Source: Ophiothrix spiculata (lineage: Eukaryota; Echinodermata; Ophiuroidea; Amphilepidida; Ophiotrichidae). Taken from it: a stretch of DNA of 23,893 bases. Under the pieces are notes generated by a model that ran no database searches, was not told the DNA's origin, and saw nothing but the letters and a program-made list of their open reading frames with translations. Where the stretch lies: assembly GCA_000969725.1 (NCBI GenBank), contig JXSR01S019095.1, one strand, 5' to 3'. This document shows, piece after piece, positions 1 to 23,893 of the stretch (its first letter is position 1; each line of letters opens with the position of its first letter). The position numbers and the translations under genes are program-made.

Positions 1-124
1 CTAAAACTTTTTTTTGTTACGGTTTGTGTGTGAGCCGCTGTGTGCGGCGAAATCGTTCAACAGAATTTGTGGCATCACTGAACTGCCTACTTTAAATGCA
101 TACTTTTCTCTTGTTTTTTTGTAG
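1..124 (+). other. Sequence upstream of coding exon 1
   Basis: No coding frame is recognised here. The end (104-124) is a pyrimidine tract and GTAG typical of a 3' splice site, so this is probably the tail of a 5' intron. The promoter then lies outside the window. Confidence 0.5.
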
Positions 125-157
125 TTGGTGAGGTCAGCAAGTACTGAGGCAATTACT

Positions 158-14640
<14,483 letters not shown>

Positions 14641-14705
14641 TTTTTTTTTACCAAAGACCACACATGGGTACCTTGGTAATTTTATTTTCAATTTTTTTTA
14701 CAAAA

Positions 14706-14731
14706 AATAAATCACATAAATCAATAATAAA
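14706..14731 (+). promoter_or_regulatory. Candidate polyadenylation signals for the exon-6 end
   Basis: Two canonical AATAAA hexamers (14706-14711 and 14726-14731) lie 66 and 86 bases after the TAA of exon 6. They suit a short 3' UTR. The region is A-rich, so chance occurrence is possible. Confidence 0.4.
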
Positions 14732-15636
14732 CATGAATCGCAGCCCCCCACTTATCAAAAAGCTTGTTTTCGCATGGAAGGAGCCAAAAAGGCCACAGAG
14801 TCATCTCAAGACAATTCAACTGATAAGAATAAATACAAATTTATACTGATTAATGGCCCTGTCCACCCTTTGTTTTCAGAAATGGTTTTTGCTCTGTAAC
14901 TCAGCAACGGATAATCAAATCCAAATAAATGTATATATTGCTAGAAGCAGATTTGCATACTGAATATGATGATGAGGTGTTATTTTGGCACGAAGGTCCA
15001 AAAATTATGTTTTTGGGCCCAACATTTTATGGAAAAGCTAACTAAATTTTGCTTTGGTAAAATTTCGAACCATTTTATTTTTTAGAATAAAGAAAGCAAT
15101 TATGTAGGAATACATTTTTCAAATTCTTGATTTTTATCTTCTTTTTTTTTTGAAATATTGCCAAAAATAGGTCATTCAGACCAGATATTAACCACAATCT
15201 GATCACCAAAGTGAAGTTCAACTTTCCTCAATGCTCATTAATTTTATTGAAGTATTTCCAACCACTATACTAATATCCATTACCCTTCTTGTTGAACTTG
15301 AACATTTATAGTAAAACAGATAATTGTTTGTACTTTAAATTTTTACTTCTCCAGGGAAGTAAAAATGTAGTGATAGTCTTTCTAGATATAAATAATTACT
15401 AAATTCCCAAAATGTAAACTTCTCTTTTACTGTCAATATTTTTACTGCAAATGTATTTTTAGGTATCATGTTTTAACCTTCCTAAAGAACAATATTTACT
15501 TTTAAATCTTTTAAAACTTTTAAAATTTGGAAATTTTAACTTTTAGAAAAATAGAAGCACTGCTGACGGAGACATTAATTTTGGCTGAAAATTATCTTAT
15601 AGAGCAATGATATGATTTTTTTCCCTTTTGATTCTA
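14732..15636 (+). other. Sequence downstream of exon 6
   Basis: Either past the gene end or intron 6, depending on isoform. A+T-rich; no coding content or repeat boundaries recognised. Confidence 0.45.
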
Positions 15637-15961
15637 TTAAAGCAATACCATAAGATTTTGATCAAAAATGGTTTATAGTAAAAAAAAGCATAAAATGGAG
15701 GAATGTGACTGTCAAAAAGCGTTTTCAAGTGTATTTTGTGAAAAAAAATTGTTTTGCCACCAAAAAATGGATAAAAAGCACATGCATGCTTTCCTATACT
15801 AATACATAAATGGCTATAACAGAAAAAGTAAGCATAATGGTCTACAAAATCGTTTGGAGGGTATTCATATCTACCAAAAACAAACCCAATAAGCCCAAAA
15901 AATCAAAAGTCATGGGTGAGAGGGGGCGCTTCATTTTTAACACTTTATAGTATTGCTTTAA
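15637..15961. mobile_element. TTAA-type MITE, family A, copy 2 (no palindrome)
   Basis: TTAA flanks with ends AGCAATACCATA and TATAGTATTGCT. Same orientation as copy 1 and closely similar throughout, but lacking the 36-bp palindrome. It lies between exon 6 and the possible terminal exon at 16049. Confidence 0.9.
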
Positions 15962-16048
15962 AGTCTTTCTTTGCTTCAAATGAGTTTTTATAAGTTTTCA
16001 TTAAAGTATTTAATATTGATACAACTTTTATTTTTCTGTTAATTGCAG

Positions 16049-16070
16049 GTTTTTGAGGCAGGATAAAAGC
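16049..16070 (+). other. CMPK1: Possible alternative 3' terminal exon of CMPK (start only)
   Basis: A strong acceptor (pyrimidine-rich tract TTTTATTTTTCTGTTAATTGCAG-like, 16025-16048) precedes GTTTTTGAGG. If exon 6 is spliced at 14632, the joined codons read GGT TTT TGA, replacing the final Arg by Phe. If exon 5 is spliced directly here (phase 0), the end would be VFEAG and stop at 16064. No AATAAA is seen in the next few hundred bases, so the exon's end is unknown and its use is inference. Confidence 0.4.
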
Positions 16071-16240
16071 AGAAATTCTATTTTCTACAATCCATGTGTA
16101 CAGAATTATTACCATAGAGGGCAGATGTCAATATTATTACCCAGAGGCTCGTACTTAATAGTTGTACTGTCAGAAAAATAATTCCTATTCACTTGAAAGC
16201 ATCTTAAAAGCACCAAGGTTAAAGTTCACACACATATACT

Positions 16241-16450
16241 TGCTAGGGGAGTGTGGTCGAGCGGTTAGAGTACGGGTCTCGTAATACAGAGGTTGTGGGT
16301 TCGAGCCCCGGGCCAGTTGGTTTACGTCTCCTTGTTTCCTTGGGCAAGAAACTTTACTCTAATTGTTCCGTGGTTCGGATAGTCACGTTAAGCCGTTGGT
16401 CCCCTGTGCGAATGCTCCTTCTTGGGGCGCTGCATACAGTATACCTGGTG
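16241..16450 (+). mobile_element. tRNA-derived SINE (type 1)
   Basis: The head has A-box-like GTGGTCGAGCGGTTAGAG (16252-16270) and B-box-like GGTTCGAGCCC (about 16298-16308). The body, CTCCTTGTTTCCTTGGGCAA, recurs in the truncated copy at about 21857. The region around the B-box looks like a tRNA arm, but downstream sequence is SINE body, so it is not a tRNA gene. Confidence 0.85.
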
Positions 16451-16796
16451 AGTCTATTTGTGTGTGAACCACTCTGTTGCTACATAAAAAATAGTTGGTC
16501 TCAAAGCTCAGAAGTGGCTTGAAAATTAATGCAGAATGCATCTTTAATTATCCCAACTTAGGCTTTTGTGGATATCAACAGTGAAATTATAATTTTTGAG
16601 TACATTGTTGATATTTCTCAAACACCAAACATGTGAAAATTATAGTTACAAATAGTCAAGTATTTTATTCCAATCGTGTGCATGAATTTGTTTTTGTCGA
16701 GGTAAAGTATGATTTTCAAAAAATGATGATAATCATCTCGGAAAAATCTGAACTAGAAAAAAAAATCTTGAAATCAAAGAAAATACAGCATAGGAG

Positions 16797-17106
16797 CTTG
16801 TGTGGTCTAGTGGAATAGAGCAGGACTCCGAATCAGTAGGTCATGAGTTCGAGCCCTGCTATGGCCAACGGGTTATGTCCTTGGGCAAGGCATTTAATCC
16901 TCATTGCTTCTTCCACCCGAGCGTTATTGGGAAGATGTTATGGGAAACATTACAATCTAAGTGCAGATAGGGTGCGCGCTTGGCCAGCGACTCCTAGGTG
17001 ATTGCGAAATGATTGTGACGGTATTCTGACGGCAGCGTAATAATAGGCATCAGCACTTTGAAACAGTCGTAGAAGGCGCTCTATAAATGGTGTGTATTAT
17101 TATAAT
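16797..17106 (+). mobile_element. tRNA-derived SINE (type 2)
   Basis: A-box-like TGTGGTCTAGTGGAATAGAG (16801-16820) and B-box-like AGTTCGAGCCC (from 16846) are followed by TCCTTGGGCAAGGCATTTAA and a terminal GGCGCTCTATAAATGGTGTG with TATTATTAT tail. The body differs from the SINE 350 bp upstream, so these are two families side by side. Confidence 0.85.
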
Positions 17107-17263
17107 GTTTTTTCCAGATCAGGTCAAATTGCCTGATTTGACAAATGGCAGCTTTGAGACAAACTATTTTATTTATTTGGCATAATGAGATTCAATCTGA
17201 TGGGCTGATCAGCACGATTAAACGTGCTGCATATCATAATGAAAAGGAATTACAATTCTCACA

Positions 17264-17695
17264 TTGAAAAGCTAAATTTATACTCCGCATACGCAAATGC
17301 TAACCAAATTCTGATTGAATTTTGTCTTCCGGCAGCTCGAAATTTAGTCAGTGGTTCGTTTCCGACACAATCAGGCATACATTCATTTTATTCCGTAGCA
17401 AAAAATGAGGTAACTGAGAATTGGGTACCACAGCCTCAATTTCAGTTAATTTTCGAGCTACAAAGAGACATATTCATTCTGATAATATTTACCTTAAACG
17501 ACACTGCATTTGAATTCACACTCAAAACACAGATGACTTGTGACAGTGGTCGATGTGATACGCAATCAAAGTTTTGTGGCTCGGTTTGCGTTGACACAAG
17601 TAGTGTTGCATTTTGGTAATGATATATCAACATTGCTCAAAATCAAATCTATACATACTCTTTGCGTTGGCTTGGAGTGTAGATTTAGCTTTTCA
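17264..17695. mobile_element. Inverted-repeat element containing a 131-codon open frame
   Basis: TGAAAAGCTAAATTTATACT then CCGCATACGCAAA at 17264-17296 is mirrored at about 17660-17695 with some changes. The open frame 17224-17619 begins outside the element and runs through it, with no recognised domain, so I treat it as chance. Confidence 0.6.
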
Positions 17696-17960
17696 GAATG
17701 TTTTGAAGTAGACCTTTTATAGCTATGAGGTGGATGTATACTTGGTTTTGGATGCGACACATCTTTCTGTTTCAGGTGAGTCTTGAAATCAGAGAGAGGG
17801 AAAAAAAGAAAGAACCATTTTCAGATGGGTTAACTTAAAAAATTAGAAATACCAGACTTGGCGCTATTTTTGTCGTGGCATGAGGATGAAATTGAGATTA
17901 TCAAATTTTGTAGATAATCATCAGATCTTGAGTTAATTAAAAGATAACATTTATTGTTTA

Positions 17961-18070
17961 CCTGTCATCTATCGTCTCATAATGGATGGGCGTACATTAT
18001 TTTGAGTAAGGGAGTGCCCATTACGAAATAATAATGTACGCCCATTCATTATGAGACGAAAGATGACAGG
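17961..18070. repeat. Hairpin with 41-bp arms
   Basis: CCTGTCATCTATCGTCTCAT then AATGGATGGGCGTACATTATT at 17961-18001 is mirrored at about 18030-18070 with two mismatches. Part of the arm (GTCTCATAATGGATGG) recurs at 18323-18338, suggesting a larger eroded element. Confidence 0.8.
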
Positions 18071-18391
18071 GGAAAACAAGAAATGGTATCTATTTTTCTC
18101 ATTCTTGGTCAAAAATTTGAGACATTTTAAGATCAAGCATGAAGTCAATTATTTTCCAAAAAAAACAATTGACATCATTATTGATAAAATGTACACCCCT
18201 TTTTAAACATAAAACATTCCAATTCAAGTAAAAAATTGCGCTTCAGATGTGTGCGTACATCTTCATCGTACCACAATTTTCAACACGCGGATCCACTGTG
18301 CGTAAACGCTAACGAAAACGTTTGTCTCATAATGGATGGCTGTTTCTTCTAAGTAAAATTACACTCATTGACTAAGAATGTGTGAATATTC

Positions 18392-18590
18392 GGGCAATCT
18401 ACACGGAGTGCAGATCTGGATGCATGCGCATCTCCAAGATCCAGATATGGTAGACTGCTTACACGTACACATGTACGCTTCGTGCTGTACAGCAGATCCG
18501 GATCTGATGCCCGTGTAGCCACAGTCTACCACAAAGTGGCTTACGGTAATGTGTATTAATCTGGATTTGCATTCATGTGTAGATTGTCCC
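18392..18590. mobile_element. MITE-like element with imperfect inverted ends
   Basis: GGGCAATCTACAC-TGCA-ATC at the left is mirrored by GAT-TGCA-GTGTAGATTGTCCC at the right. The reverse open frame here lies inside it. Confidence 0.6.
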
Positions 18591-18771
18591 ATTGAATTCA
18601 TGATCATTAATGCACATTTTAGTGTACCATTCTCATAAGTTAGTAGTATATATTTTTGTGTTTTGCTCCTATGTGCAATGGAATTTCTGCTCCCAAACGT
18701 GGACTTGAATATCCCAAATTTATCCTCATCGCAGCCAAGGGTTTGTATTCACAGTTCGTTGTATCCACTAT

Positions 18772-19146
18772 CCAAGGAATTTTTATAGGAGAATCTTTTG
18801 TCGCTCATGGAGCAGAGTTATTGTACCTCCGGATATATTTGGAGTTTGGCCCAATATCCAGGCAGATCGCGTAAAATCTTCACTTGACGCATATACAGCG
18901 TGTGCATTTTGTTTCATGCGCAAACTGTGTCTGTGTTGCGACTTGCTATGATCAAAGTATGTCAATTTTCCCGCTAATTCGTTGCGAGGACTCTCGAAGT
19001 CAGGCACACATAGCCATAAAATGCAGGAGGTACAATAACTCGCCCTCCATGAGTGACAATCCAAGATGGCCGCCTTCCCATAGGATTTACATGGCGGTGA
19101 AATCAAAATGGCGGAGAATACCAGTTCCCCTATACAAATTCCTTGG
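18772..19146. mobile_element. Inverted-repeat element carrying ATGGCGG motifs
   Basis: Outer ends CCAAGGAATTTTTATAGG and CCTATACAAATTCCTTGG mirror each other. An inner pair, TCGCTCATGGAG then GTTATTGTACCTCC (18801-18830) and its mirror (19026-19056), is also present. The right half carries AAGATGGCCGCC, CATGGCGGTGA and AAAATGGCGGA. Two open frames on opposite strands lie almost wholly inside and are dismissed. Confidence 0.75.
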
Positions 19147-19299
19147 TTGTGTTTTTCAAAATTTTGGGTATATAGGCAATCTAACTCGATCCAGCACAAA
19201 ATAAAACAATATCAATAATTGTATCTGCTCTTTTAGTTATACACAGTGTGTGATGCAAGGTTTATACAAAACTGTTTGACCAAAAAATTACATTCTACA

Positions 19300-19468
19300 T
19301 TGAAACCTCTAACACAAAATCTGTAGAGCGACACATTTTAGTTTGTGTTATCAGGACTTTGTGTTATCCATTATTAATTACATACAAATTCATTGCCAGG
19401 GACTTGAAAATTAAGTTTGTGTTATCAGGGTTATGGAGTTAAGAGATTTTGTGTTAAAGAGGTTCCAC
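19300..19468 (-). repeat. AACACAAA family repeat, copy 2
   Basis: Reverse-complement relative of 7519-7690. The ends GAAACCTCTAACACAAAATC and its approximate mirror GATTTTGTGTTAAAGAGGTT suggest this is the more complete copy. Confidence 0.7.
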
Positions 19469-19625
19469 TGATAGAACTTGTATCTTGGATATACTCATAT
19501 CATGCGGTGAAATAATGTACATCATAATATACTGTGTCAATATGAAAGATTTTATTCAAAAACATATTTAATTTCAATTAAATGACATCGCTCCACACTA
19601 TAGTCTTTCCCAGCAACTCTTCCTG

Positions 19626-19783
19626 GGGTCGATTTCACTAACATTTAGCGATGGTCGCTAACCCCGTTTTTATCGCTAAACTCCAAAAACGATCGCTAAA
19701 TAGCGGGTATTAGCGATCGTTTTTGGAGTTTAGCGATCAAAACGGGGTTAGCGACCATCGCTAAATGTTAGTGAAATCGGCCC
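19626..19783. mobile_element. Near-perfect hairpin element with CTG target duplication
   Basis: Arms of about 74 bp (from GGGTCGATTTCACTAACATT, mirrored by AATGTTAGTGAAATCGGCCC) are separated by about 10 bases. CTG flanks both sides (19623-19625 and 19784-19786), fitting the CWG target known for PIF/Harbinger elements. GCGATC/TAGCGA motifs recur through the arms. Confidence 0.85.
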
Positions 19784-19799
19784 CTGGTGTTGGACGATA

Positions 19800-20151
19800 T
19801 TAAAGCAATACTATAAAGTATTATAATTGAAGTGCCCCCTGTCACCCGTGACTTTGATTTCTTTATCTTATCGGGTTTGTTTTGGTAGATAAAAATACCC
19901 TCCAAACGATTTGGATTAGATATGCTTACTTTTTCTGTTATGGCCATTTGTTGAATTAAATTCGAGATCCCGAATTTAATTCCATGTGTAGTGTAGGAAA
20001 GCATGCATGTACTTTTAATCCATTTTTCTGTGGCAAAACAAATTTTCACCAAAATACACTTGAAAATGCTTTTTATATAGTCACATTCCTTCATTTTGAG
20101 CTGTTTTGTTCTCAAAAAAATTCTAATAAAAATCTTACAGTATTGCTTTAA
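19800..20151. mobile_element. TTAA-type MITE, family A, copy 3 (inverted)
   Basis: Reverse orientation of copies 1 and 2, TTAA at both ends. The palindrome is present at about 19950-19983 but worn: one central change and one arm shortened by a few bases. The reverse open frame 19768-20115 lies almost entirely inside and is not a gene. Confidence 0.88.
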
Positions 20152-20681
20152 GTTGTTAACAAACTATACAATCCATTGTGAAAGACTGACCTTAAAAGTG
20201 ATGTCATTTTCAATCAAAAAAGACTGCTGTCTTTTGGTAGATTTATTAGAAAATAAGATGAGAAAATGTTACATTGAATCATGTTGGAAAAAGCAGTGAG
20301 GAAGTGGTATTTTAAATCAAAGATTTCAATTTTTTTTAATTTATACGATAAAAGAAGAAGTGTGTGTATATTGAGATTTGTGATTTATGGTCTGATTGAT
20401 TTTTAATTTATCTGAGATTAGTATTAATTAAAGGTGCAATTCATGATTTTGATATGACAGAAACCTTGCCTCTTTTCTAGCTAAATAAAATCAGAGTACA
20501 ACATAAATATATACTGAAAATTTTACTTGATTCCGACCATTCATTTCCAAGTTACAAGCTTTTCAGCATTTTGAAAATCCCCATAGGCTACTGTGTTGTA
20601 ATTATTGTCTGGGCCCAACAATAATTAGAAAATGTCACATTTTCTCATGCACTTTTCTCAAAAATGCAAGCACATATACAA
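20152..20681 (+). other. Unassigned stretch
   Basis: A+T-rich. A small imperfect hairpin, AATTATTGTC and its mirror around GGGCCCAACAATAATT, lies at about 20599-20628. Nothing else recognised. Confidence 0.45.
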
Positions 20682-20842
20682 CAGGCATGAGAATTATTTT
20701 TCATGAAAATATCTGAATTTAGTCAAATTTAACCCAAAAAACACTAAAAAGGTTGAATCAACCCCCAAATTATCTGAATTTGGATGATTTTGGATGACAA
20801 AATATCTGAAATCAGATAATTATCTGAAAATTCTCATGCCTG
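20682..20842. mobile_element. Short hAT-like MITE with eroded target duplication
   Basis: The ends CAGGCATGAGAATT and AATTCTCATGCCTG are exact mirrors. The adjoining octamers ATATACAA and AATTACAA agree at six of eight positions, as expected for an old 8-bp hAT duplication. Inside, ATCTGAATTT/AAATTATCTGA motifs repeat. Confidence 0.65.
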
Positions 20843-20893
20843 AATTACAAGACTCGATTTGGGGATCGTAACATATACCAGTTGAGGATTCTT

Positions 20894-21211
20894 TTAAAGG
20901 AGCTTGGTCCGATTTTTCAAAATTTGGTTTTCAATGACGTATGAAAGATGATCACTCAAGAGGTCTAAGTTTCAAATTTCAGCTGAATTGGTCAAACCGT
21001 TTTGATTTTATGAACAATTTTGTATTTCAGAGCTGCTGATATGTTACTGTGTAAAATTAATTATGGTTACCATAAGTAACATAATTAAACACATTTTCAT
21101 ACAAATCTCCAAAACTGAACATAATTCAGCCGTGAAATTTCACATACGTAATGGTATCAAAATCTCAAAAAGTTTGAGAAATGATGAGGCAATCGGACCA
21201 TGCTCCTTTAA
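20894..21211. mobile_element. TTAA-type MITE, family B, complete copy
   Basis: It is bounded by TTAA on each side, with inverted ends TTAAAGGAGCTTGGTCCGAT and ATCGGACCATGCTCCTTTAA. TTAA targets are known for piggyBac and Kolobok transposons; the ends do not identify which. An open frame inside (21063 onward) overlaps the right end and is not a gene. Confidence 0.8.
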
Positions 21212-21784
21212 TGTCAACTGGGTGCTGCAATTCTTATCATTTTTTTATGTGCATCTTGTAAAGTTGTTTCTTAATGAAACGTTTACGGGAAATACCCAGC
21301 ATCAAACCTGGCATAGTCAAATTGGCCATGTTAGGCTTGTATTTGTGTGTATCCTGTGGCTGTGGGGTGTGTGTGGGTGTTTGGCAAGGAGGAATTGAGA
21401 AGGGGGGGAGGGGCTGAAGGGGATAGTAACAACAATCAATAACAGGTCTAATTTAATCTTTGTTTTATTGCCAGTAGTGAGATTCATATTCAAGTCTCGA
21501 AAAGGTCCAGAGCACATGTAAATTGAAAATTCCATATCTTGTTTTCAGTTTGAACACTTTAAAAGATGGGTGTTTAATTCAGCATGGGCATTAGTAACAA
21601 TGCGGTCAGGGCTATTTTCTGTTTAGCTTACCTTTATAAAGGTATTCTTATTTAAACCTTACAGGACTATGTCCTTAGATTTTAAATCAATATATTTCCT
21701 TCCTTGAGGGGGTGTTATTTTAGTCGTTGGTTGCATCACATACAGATTTATGTACAAACAGATATGTATACATACACAATGGCC
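21212..21784 (+). other. Unassigned stretch
   Basis: Contains a GTGTGGG-rich patch and a G-rich run near 21400-21420. No coding content or repeat boundaries recognised. Confidence 0.4.
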
Positions 21785-22141
21785 CGTATTCACAAAAGGG
21801 AATAATTTTATTCCAGGAATAGCTTTTTATTTCTTCTTTTGATGACATTTTCGGTCGGTTTTTGTCTCCTTGTTTTCTTGGGCAAGAAACTTTACTCTAC
21901 TTGCTCCGTGGTCGGACAGTCACGTAAAGCTGTGAGTCCCCTGTACGAATAGACTCCTTCATGGGGTATGCATGTTATGCAAGTACTTGTATCATTGATT
22001 GATTGATTTACAAAGGGAGAAAAAAAAGTTATTCCAGGCTTTATTAAATAATCAAACTTAGTTCAGGACTTTGGACTATCTCTATTCCAAGAATGACTTA
22101 TCAAGGAATAAAGTTATTCCTGGAATAACTTTTGTGAATAC
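21785..22141. mobile_element. Inverted-repeat MITE interrupted by a truncated SINE
   Basis: The ends GTATTCACAAAAG and CTTTTGTGAATAC mirror each other, with TTATTCC/GGAATAA repeats just inside each end. The middle (about 21857-22011) is a SINE body, so the MITE is the older host. Confidence 0.8.
21857..22011 (+). mobile_element. 5'-truncated SINE (type 1 body)
   Basis: GTCTCCTTGTTTTCTTGGGC then AAGAAACTTTACTCT and GTCACGTAAAGC match the SINE body at 16319-16440. The tRNA-like head is missing. It ends in a repeated ATTG tail (ATTGATTGATTGATT). Confidence 0.8.
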
Positions 22142-22222
22142 AGAGCAAAGGTGTAGTACAACATAACTTTAAAACACATTACAGTGATATTTGATAAGAG
22201 TATTTTCAGGTACTAACTATGT

Positions 22223-22418
22223 CAGGGGTTCTCAATTAAATTTGTTGGCGGGCCATTAAGGACAATTGCCAGTTTAGAAATACATCTTGGAGGACCTAAT
22301 CAAGACCTTCCTCAATGCTTTTCCTATATACTTCAGTATTCCAGAGGCGATCGAAGGGCCAATTAAAAGTAGTTCGTGGGCCGGATTTGGCCCGTGGGCT
22401 GCTATTTGAGAAGGCCTG
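22223..22418. mobile_element. hAT-type non-autonomous transposon with exact 8-bp target duplication
   Basis: AACTATGT occurs on both sides (22215-22222 and 22419-22426). The ends CAGGGGTTCTCAA and TTGAGAAGGCCTG are inverted. GGCGGGCCATTAAGG and GGGCCGGATTTGGCCCGTGG inside are typical of hAT-derived repeats. At 196 bp it has no transposase. Confidence 0.9.
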
Positions 22419-22703
22419 AACTATGTCCTCTAATTTTATACTAATTTCTTTTGCACTTCTTTGTTTTTGAACCCTGATAGAACAACATTTCTATAAAAAG
22501 AACTGATGTCTCTTTGGTTATTAAATGAGTATTTACACTTATATTAAAATTTTTAAAATGTTTAGTGTAGTATACATGAAGGAAATAAGTGCAAGAAAAG
22601 TTAAATTTTGAAGTTTGTATACAATGTGCTTTCAATAGACCTGTATGTGATTCGACTAACATTGTAAGTTAAAGGTATGTTTATCGTAGATTTTATTAAT
22701 AAG

Positions 22704-23743
22704 TATATGGCCATGTGTCATGAACTCGCCTACTTTTGCGTTACATGTCTTATTATTCATTGTATGTCACCAATTGATGTTCAAACTTGGATATTTCACT
22801 GAAATGTGACAAAAGTGTATATATTTGGAAAGCTAAAGCTGTAAGGAATCTAAAACTGTGCATTGCATCTCGTTATATAGGGTGACCTTGAAAATATACA
22901 GGGTGGAACATTTATTTTTGATCAAAATGAACTATCACTTCTGTGATGCAAATTTTTCAAGTTCTTTTTTTATTAGAAATCTTCTTATTACTCACATAAT
23001 TTGGTGCAAGAACAGATCTGCTGACAGAGTGTGGGTAATGTATTACATTAATGTGCAGCGTTTTTAAGGTATAGGGTGTTCCAAAAACAAAGCGTGTTGT
23101 TTCCAATTAAAACCATTTTTTAACTAAAAATATTTAAGCTCAACCCTCTACACAAATATGGACTGCATTTTTGAATTCCTCATCAAATTTCCTTTCAGAA
23201 TATGTATACATTGACCTTGATAGGGTTAGAAATTAAAAAGTTACAGCAAAAATTGTGTTTGCTGTTCTTCAGCAATGCTTTGTATGTGAGATATAGGAAA
23301 ACGTGCATACAAACTGGGCCATAAGTTCCATTAGACTTTCAAATTATGTCTTTGAGCACATTTGAATTTGAACAGGATAATTACCTGGTCATTTTGATAC
23401 CAAATTTAATGCAATATGTTGAAATTTGGCAAAGTTACTCATAAATTAGCATATTTAATGACAAGAAATGTTACTATCCCATAGAGTTTGTACAGGGCGG
23501 CACCGCCTCCACCACCACCCTTGTCTGGCAAGATTCAATTGCATGGCTTTTCCCTCCTGTATGTCCTATCGTTATGAAACTTTCCAGTCTTGTTACTGAA
23601 AGATTCAGCTTTAAAACGACACCAAATATAAGCTCAACGCATATGTGGTTTTGAAATTACATCTCATTATTTGCCTGTAGGTACGAGAAAATGTAACATC
23701 GCCACCCTTTTTAGTGGGCGAGTTCATGACGCATGGCCATATG
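22704..23743. mobile_element. Region bounded by 31-bp inverted repeats
   Basis: TATATGGCCATGTGTCATGA then ACTCGCCTACT at 22704-22734 is mirrored at 23713-23743 with about three mismatches. The 1-kb interior holds CAGGGTGGAACATT (about 22899) and AGGGTGTTCCAAAAAC (about 23073), which resemble other transposon ends. No credible coding frame is seen. Confidence 0.65.
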
Positions 23744-23893
23744 TTAAATTTGTAAAGCTTAATTTTTACTAACACCTGAATATCTTTTGAAATGACAGTC
23801 ATGGGTTTGTAATTACATTTTATTAAAAAGACCAAACAAACAGGAAAAGTTTACAAACTCCATGTAATATTATAAAAATATTGACAGATTAGG
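23744..23893 (+). other. Window end, unassigned
   Basis: A+T-rich sequence with nothing recognised. Confidence 0.4.

Noticed and set aside
16247..16318. Functional tRNA gene
   Set aside because: A- and B-box-like sequences are present, but SINE body follows and a truncated second copy of that body exists at 21857, so it is a SINE head.
16797..16868. Second functional tRNA gene
   Set aside because: Same reasoning: the tRNA-like part continues into a SINE body with a TATTATTAT tail.
17224..17619. 131-codon open frame as a possible gene
   Set aside because: It runs through a 432-bp inverted-repeat element, has no recognisable domain or splice context, and the opposite strand is also open over part of it.
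18783..19204. Open frames of 106 and 138 codons on opposite strands
   Set aside because: Both lie in the inverted-repeat element 18772-19146. Mutual overlap on both strands and lack of domains point to chance.

Overview
This window is eukaryotic genomic DNA, A+T-rich and packed with introns and transposon relics. It holds one recognisable gene, on the + strand: an intron-split UMP-CMP kinase (CMPK family). Six coding exons (158-238, 2451-2594, 3193-3330, 8690-8766, 11967-12063, 14596-14640) join in frame through GT-AG introns into a 193-residue protein with the P-loop, the LSAGDLLR and DGFPR signatures and the lid of nucleoside monophosphate kinases. I infer an invertebrate deuterostome, perhaps an echinoderm, from the vertebrate-like kinase sequence, intron density, tRNA-derived SINEs and abundance of short inverted-repeat elements. 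The species cannot be fixed from this window.

The most unusual feature is that the kinase's own exons have been copied tandemly inside its introns. Just after coding exon 1 there are nine further copies of that P-loop exon (about 255-1585), built on a 97-bp unit made of 81 bp of exon plus 16 bp of intron. Two neighbouring units carry the same inverted-repeat insertion and form an exact 340-bp tandem duplication (201-540 and 541-880). At least one copy (1032-1112) keeps an ATG in good context, an intact P-loop reading frame and a perfect splice donor. Exon 5 and its flanking intron are likewise repeated with a 141-bp period (12121 onward, one unit split by a SINE). Two worn look-alikes of exon 4 lie just upstream of it. 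The 3' end may be alternative: exon 6 has its own stop and nearby AATAAA signals, but also a possible donor that would join in frame to a strong acceptor at 16049.

The rest is accessory DNA. It contains three tRNA-headed SINEs plus a truncated one; three copies of a TTAA-flanked MITE (10903, 15637, 19800), two of which carry an internal palindrome missing cleanly from the third; three copies of a second TTAA-flanked family (2649, 3397, 20894); a hAT-like element with an 8-bp target duplication (22223-22418); a hairpin element with a CTG target duplication (19626-19783); and a nested inverted-repeat element ending 40 bp before exon 6. After about 16060 I see no protein-coding gene. The longer open frames there lie in inverted-repeat elements or are unsupported.
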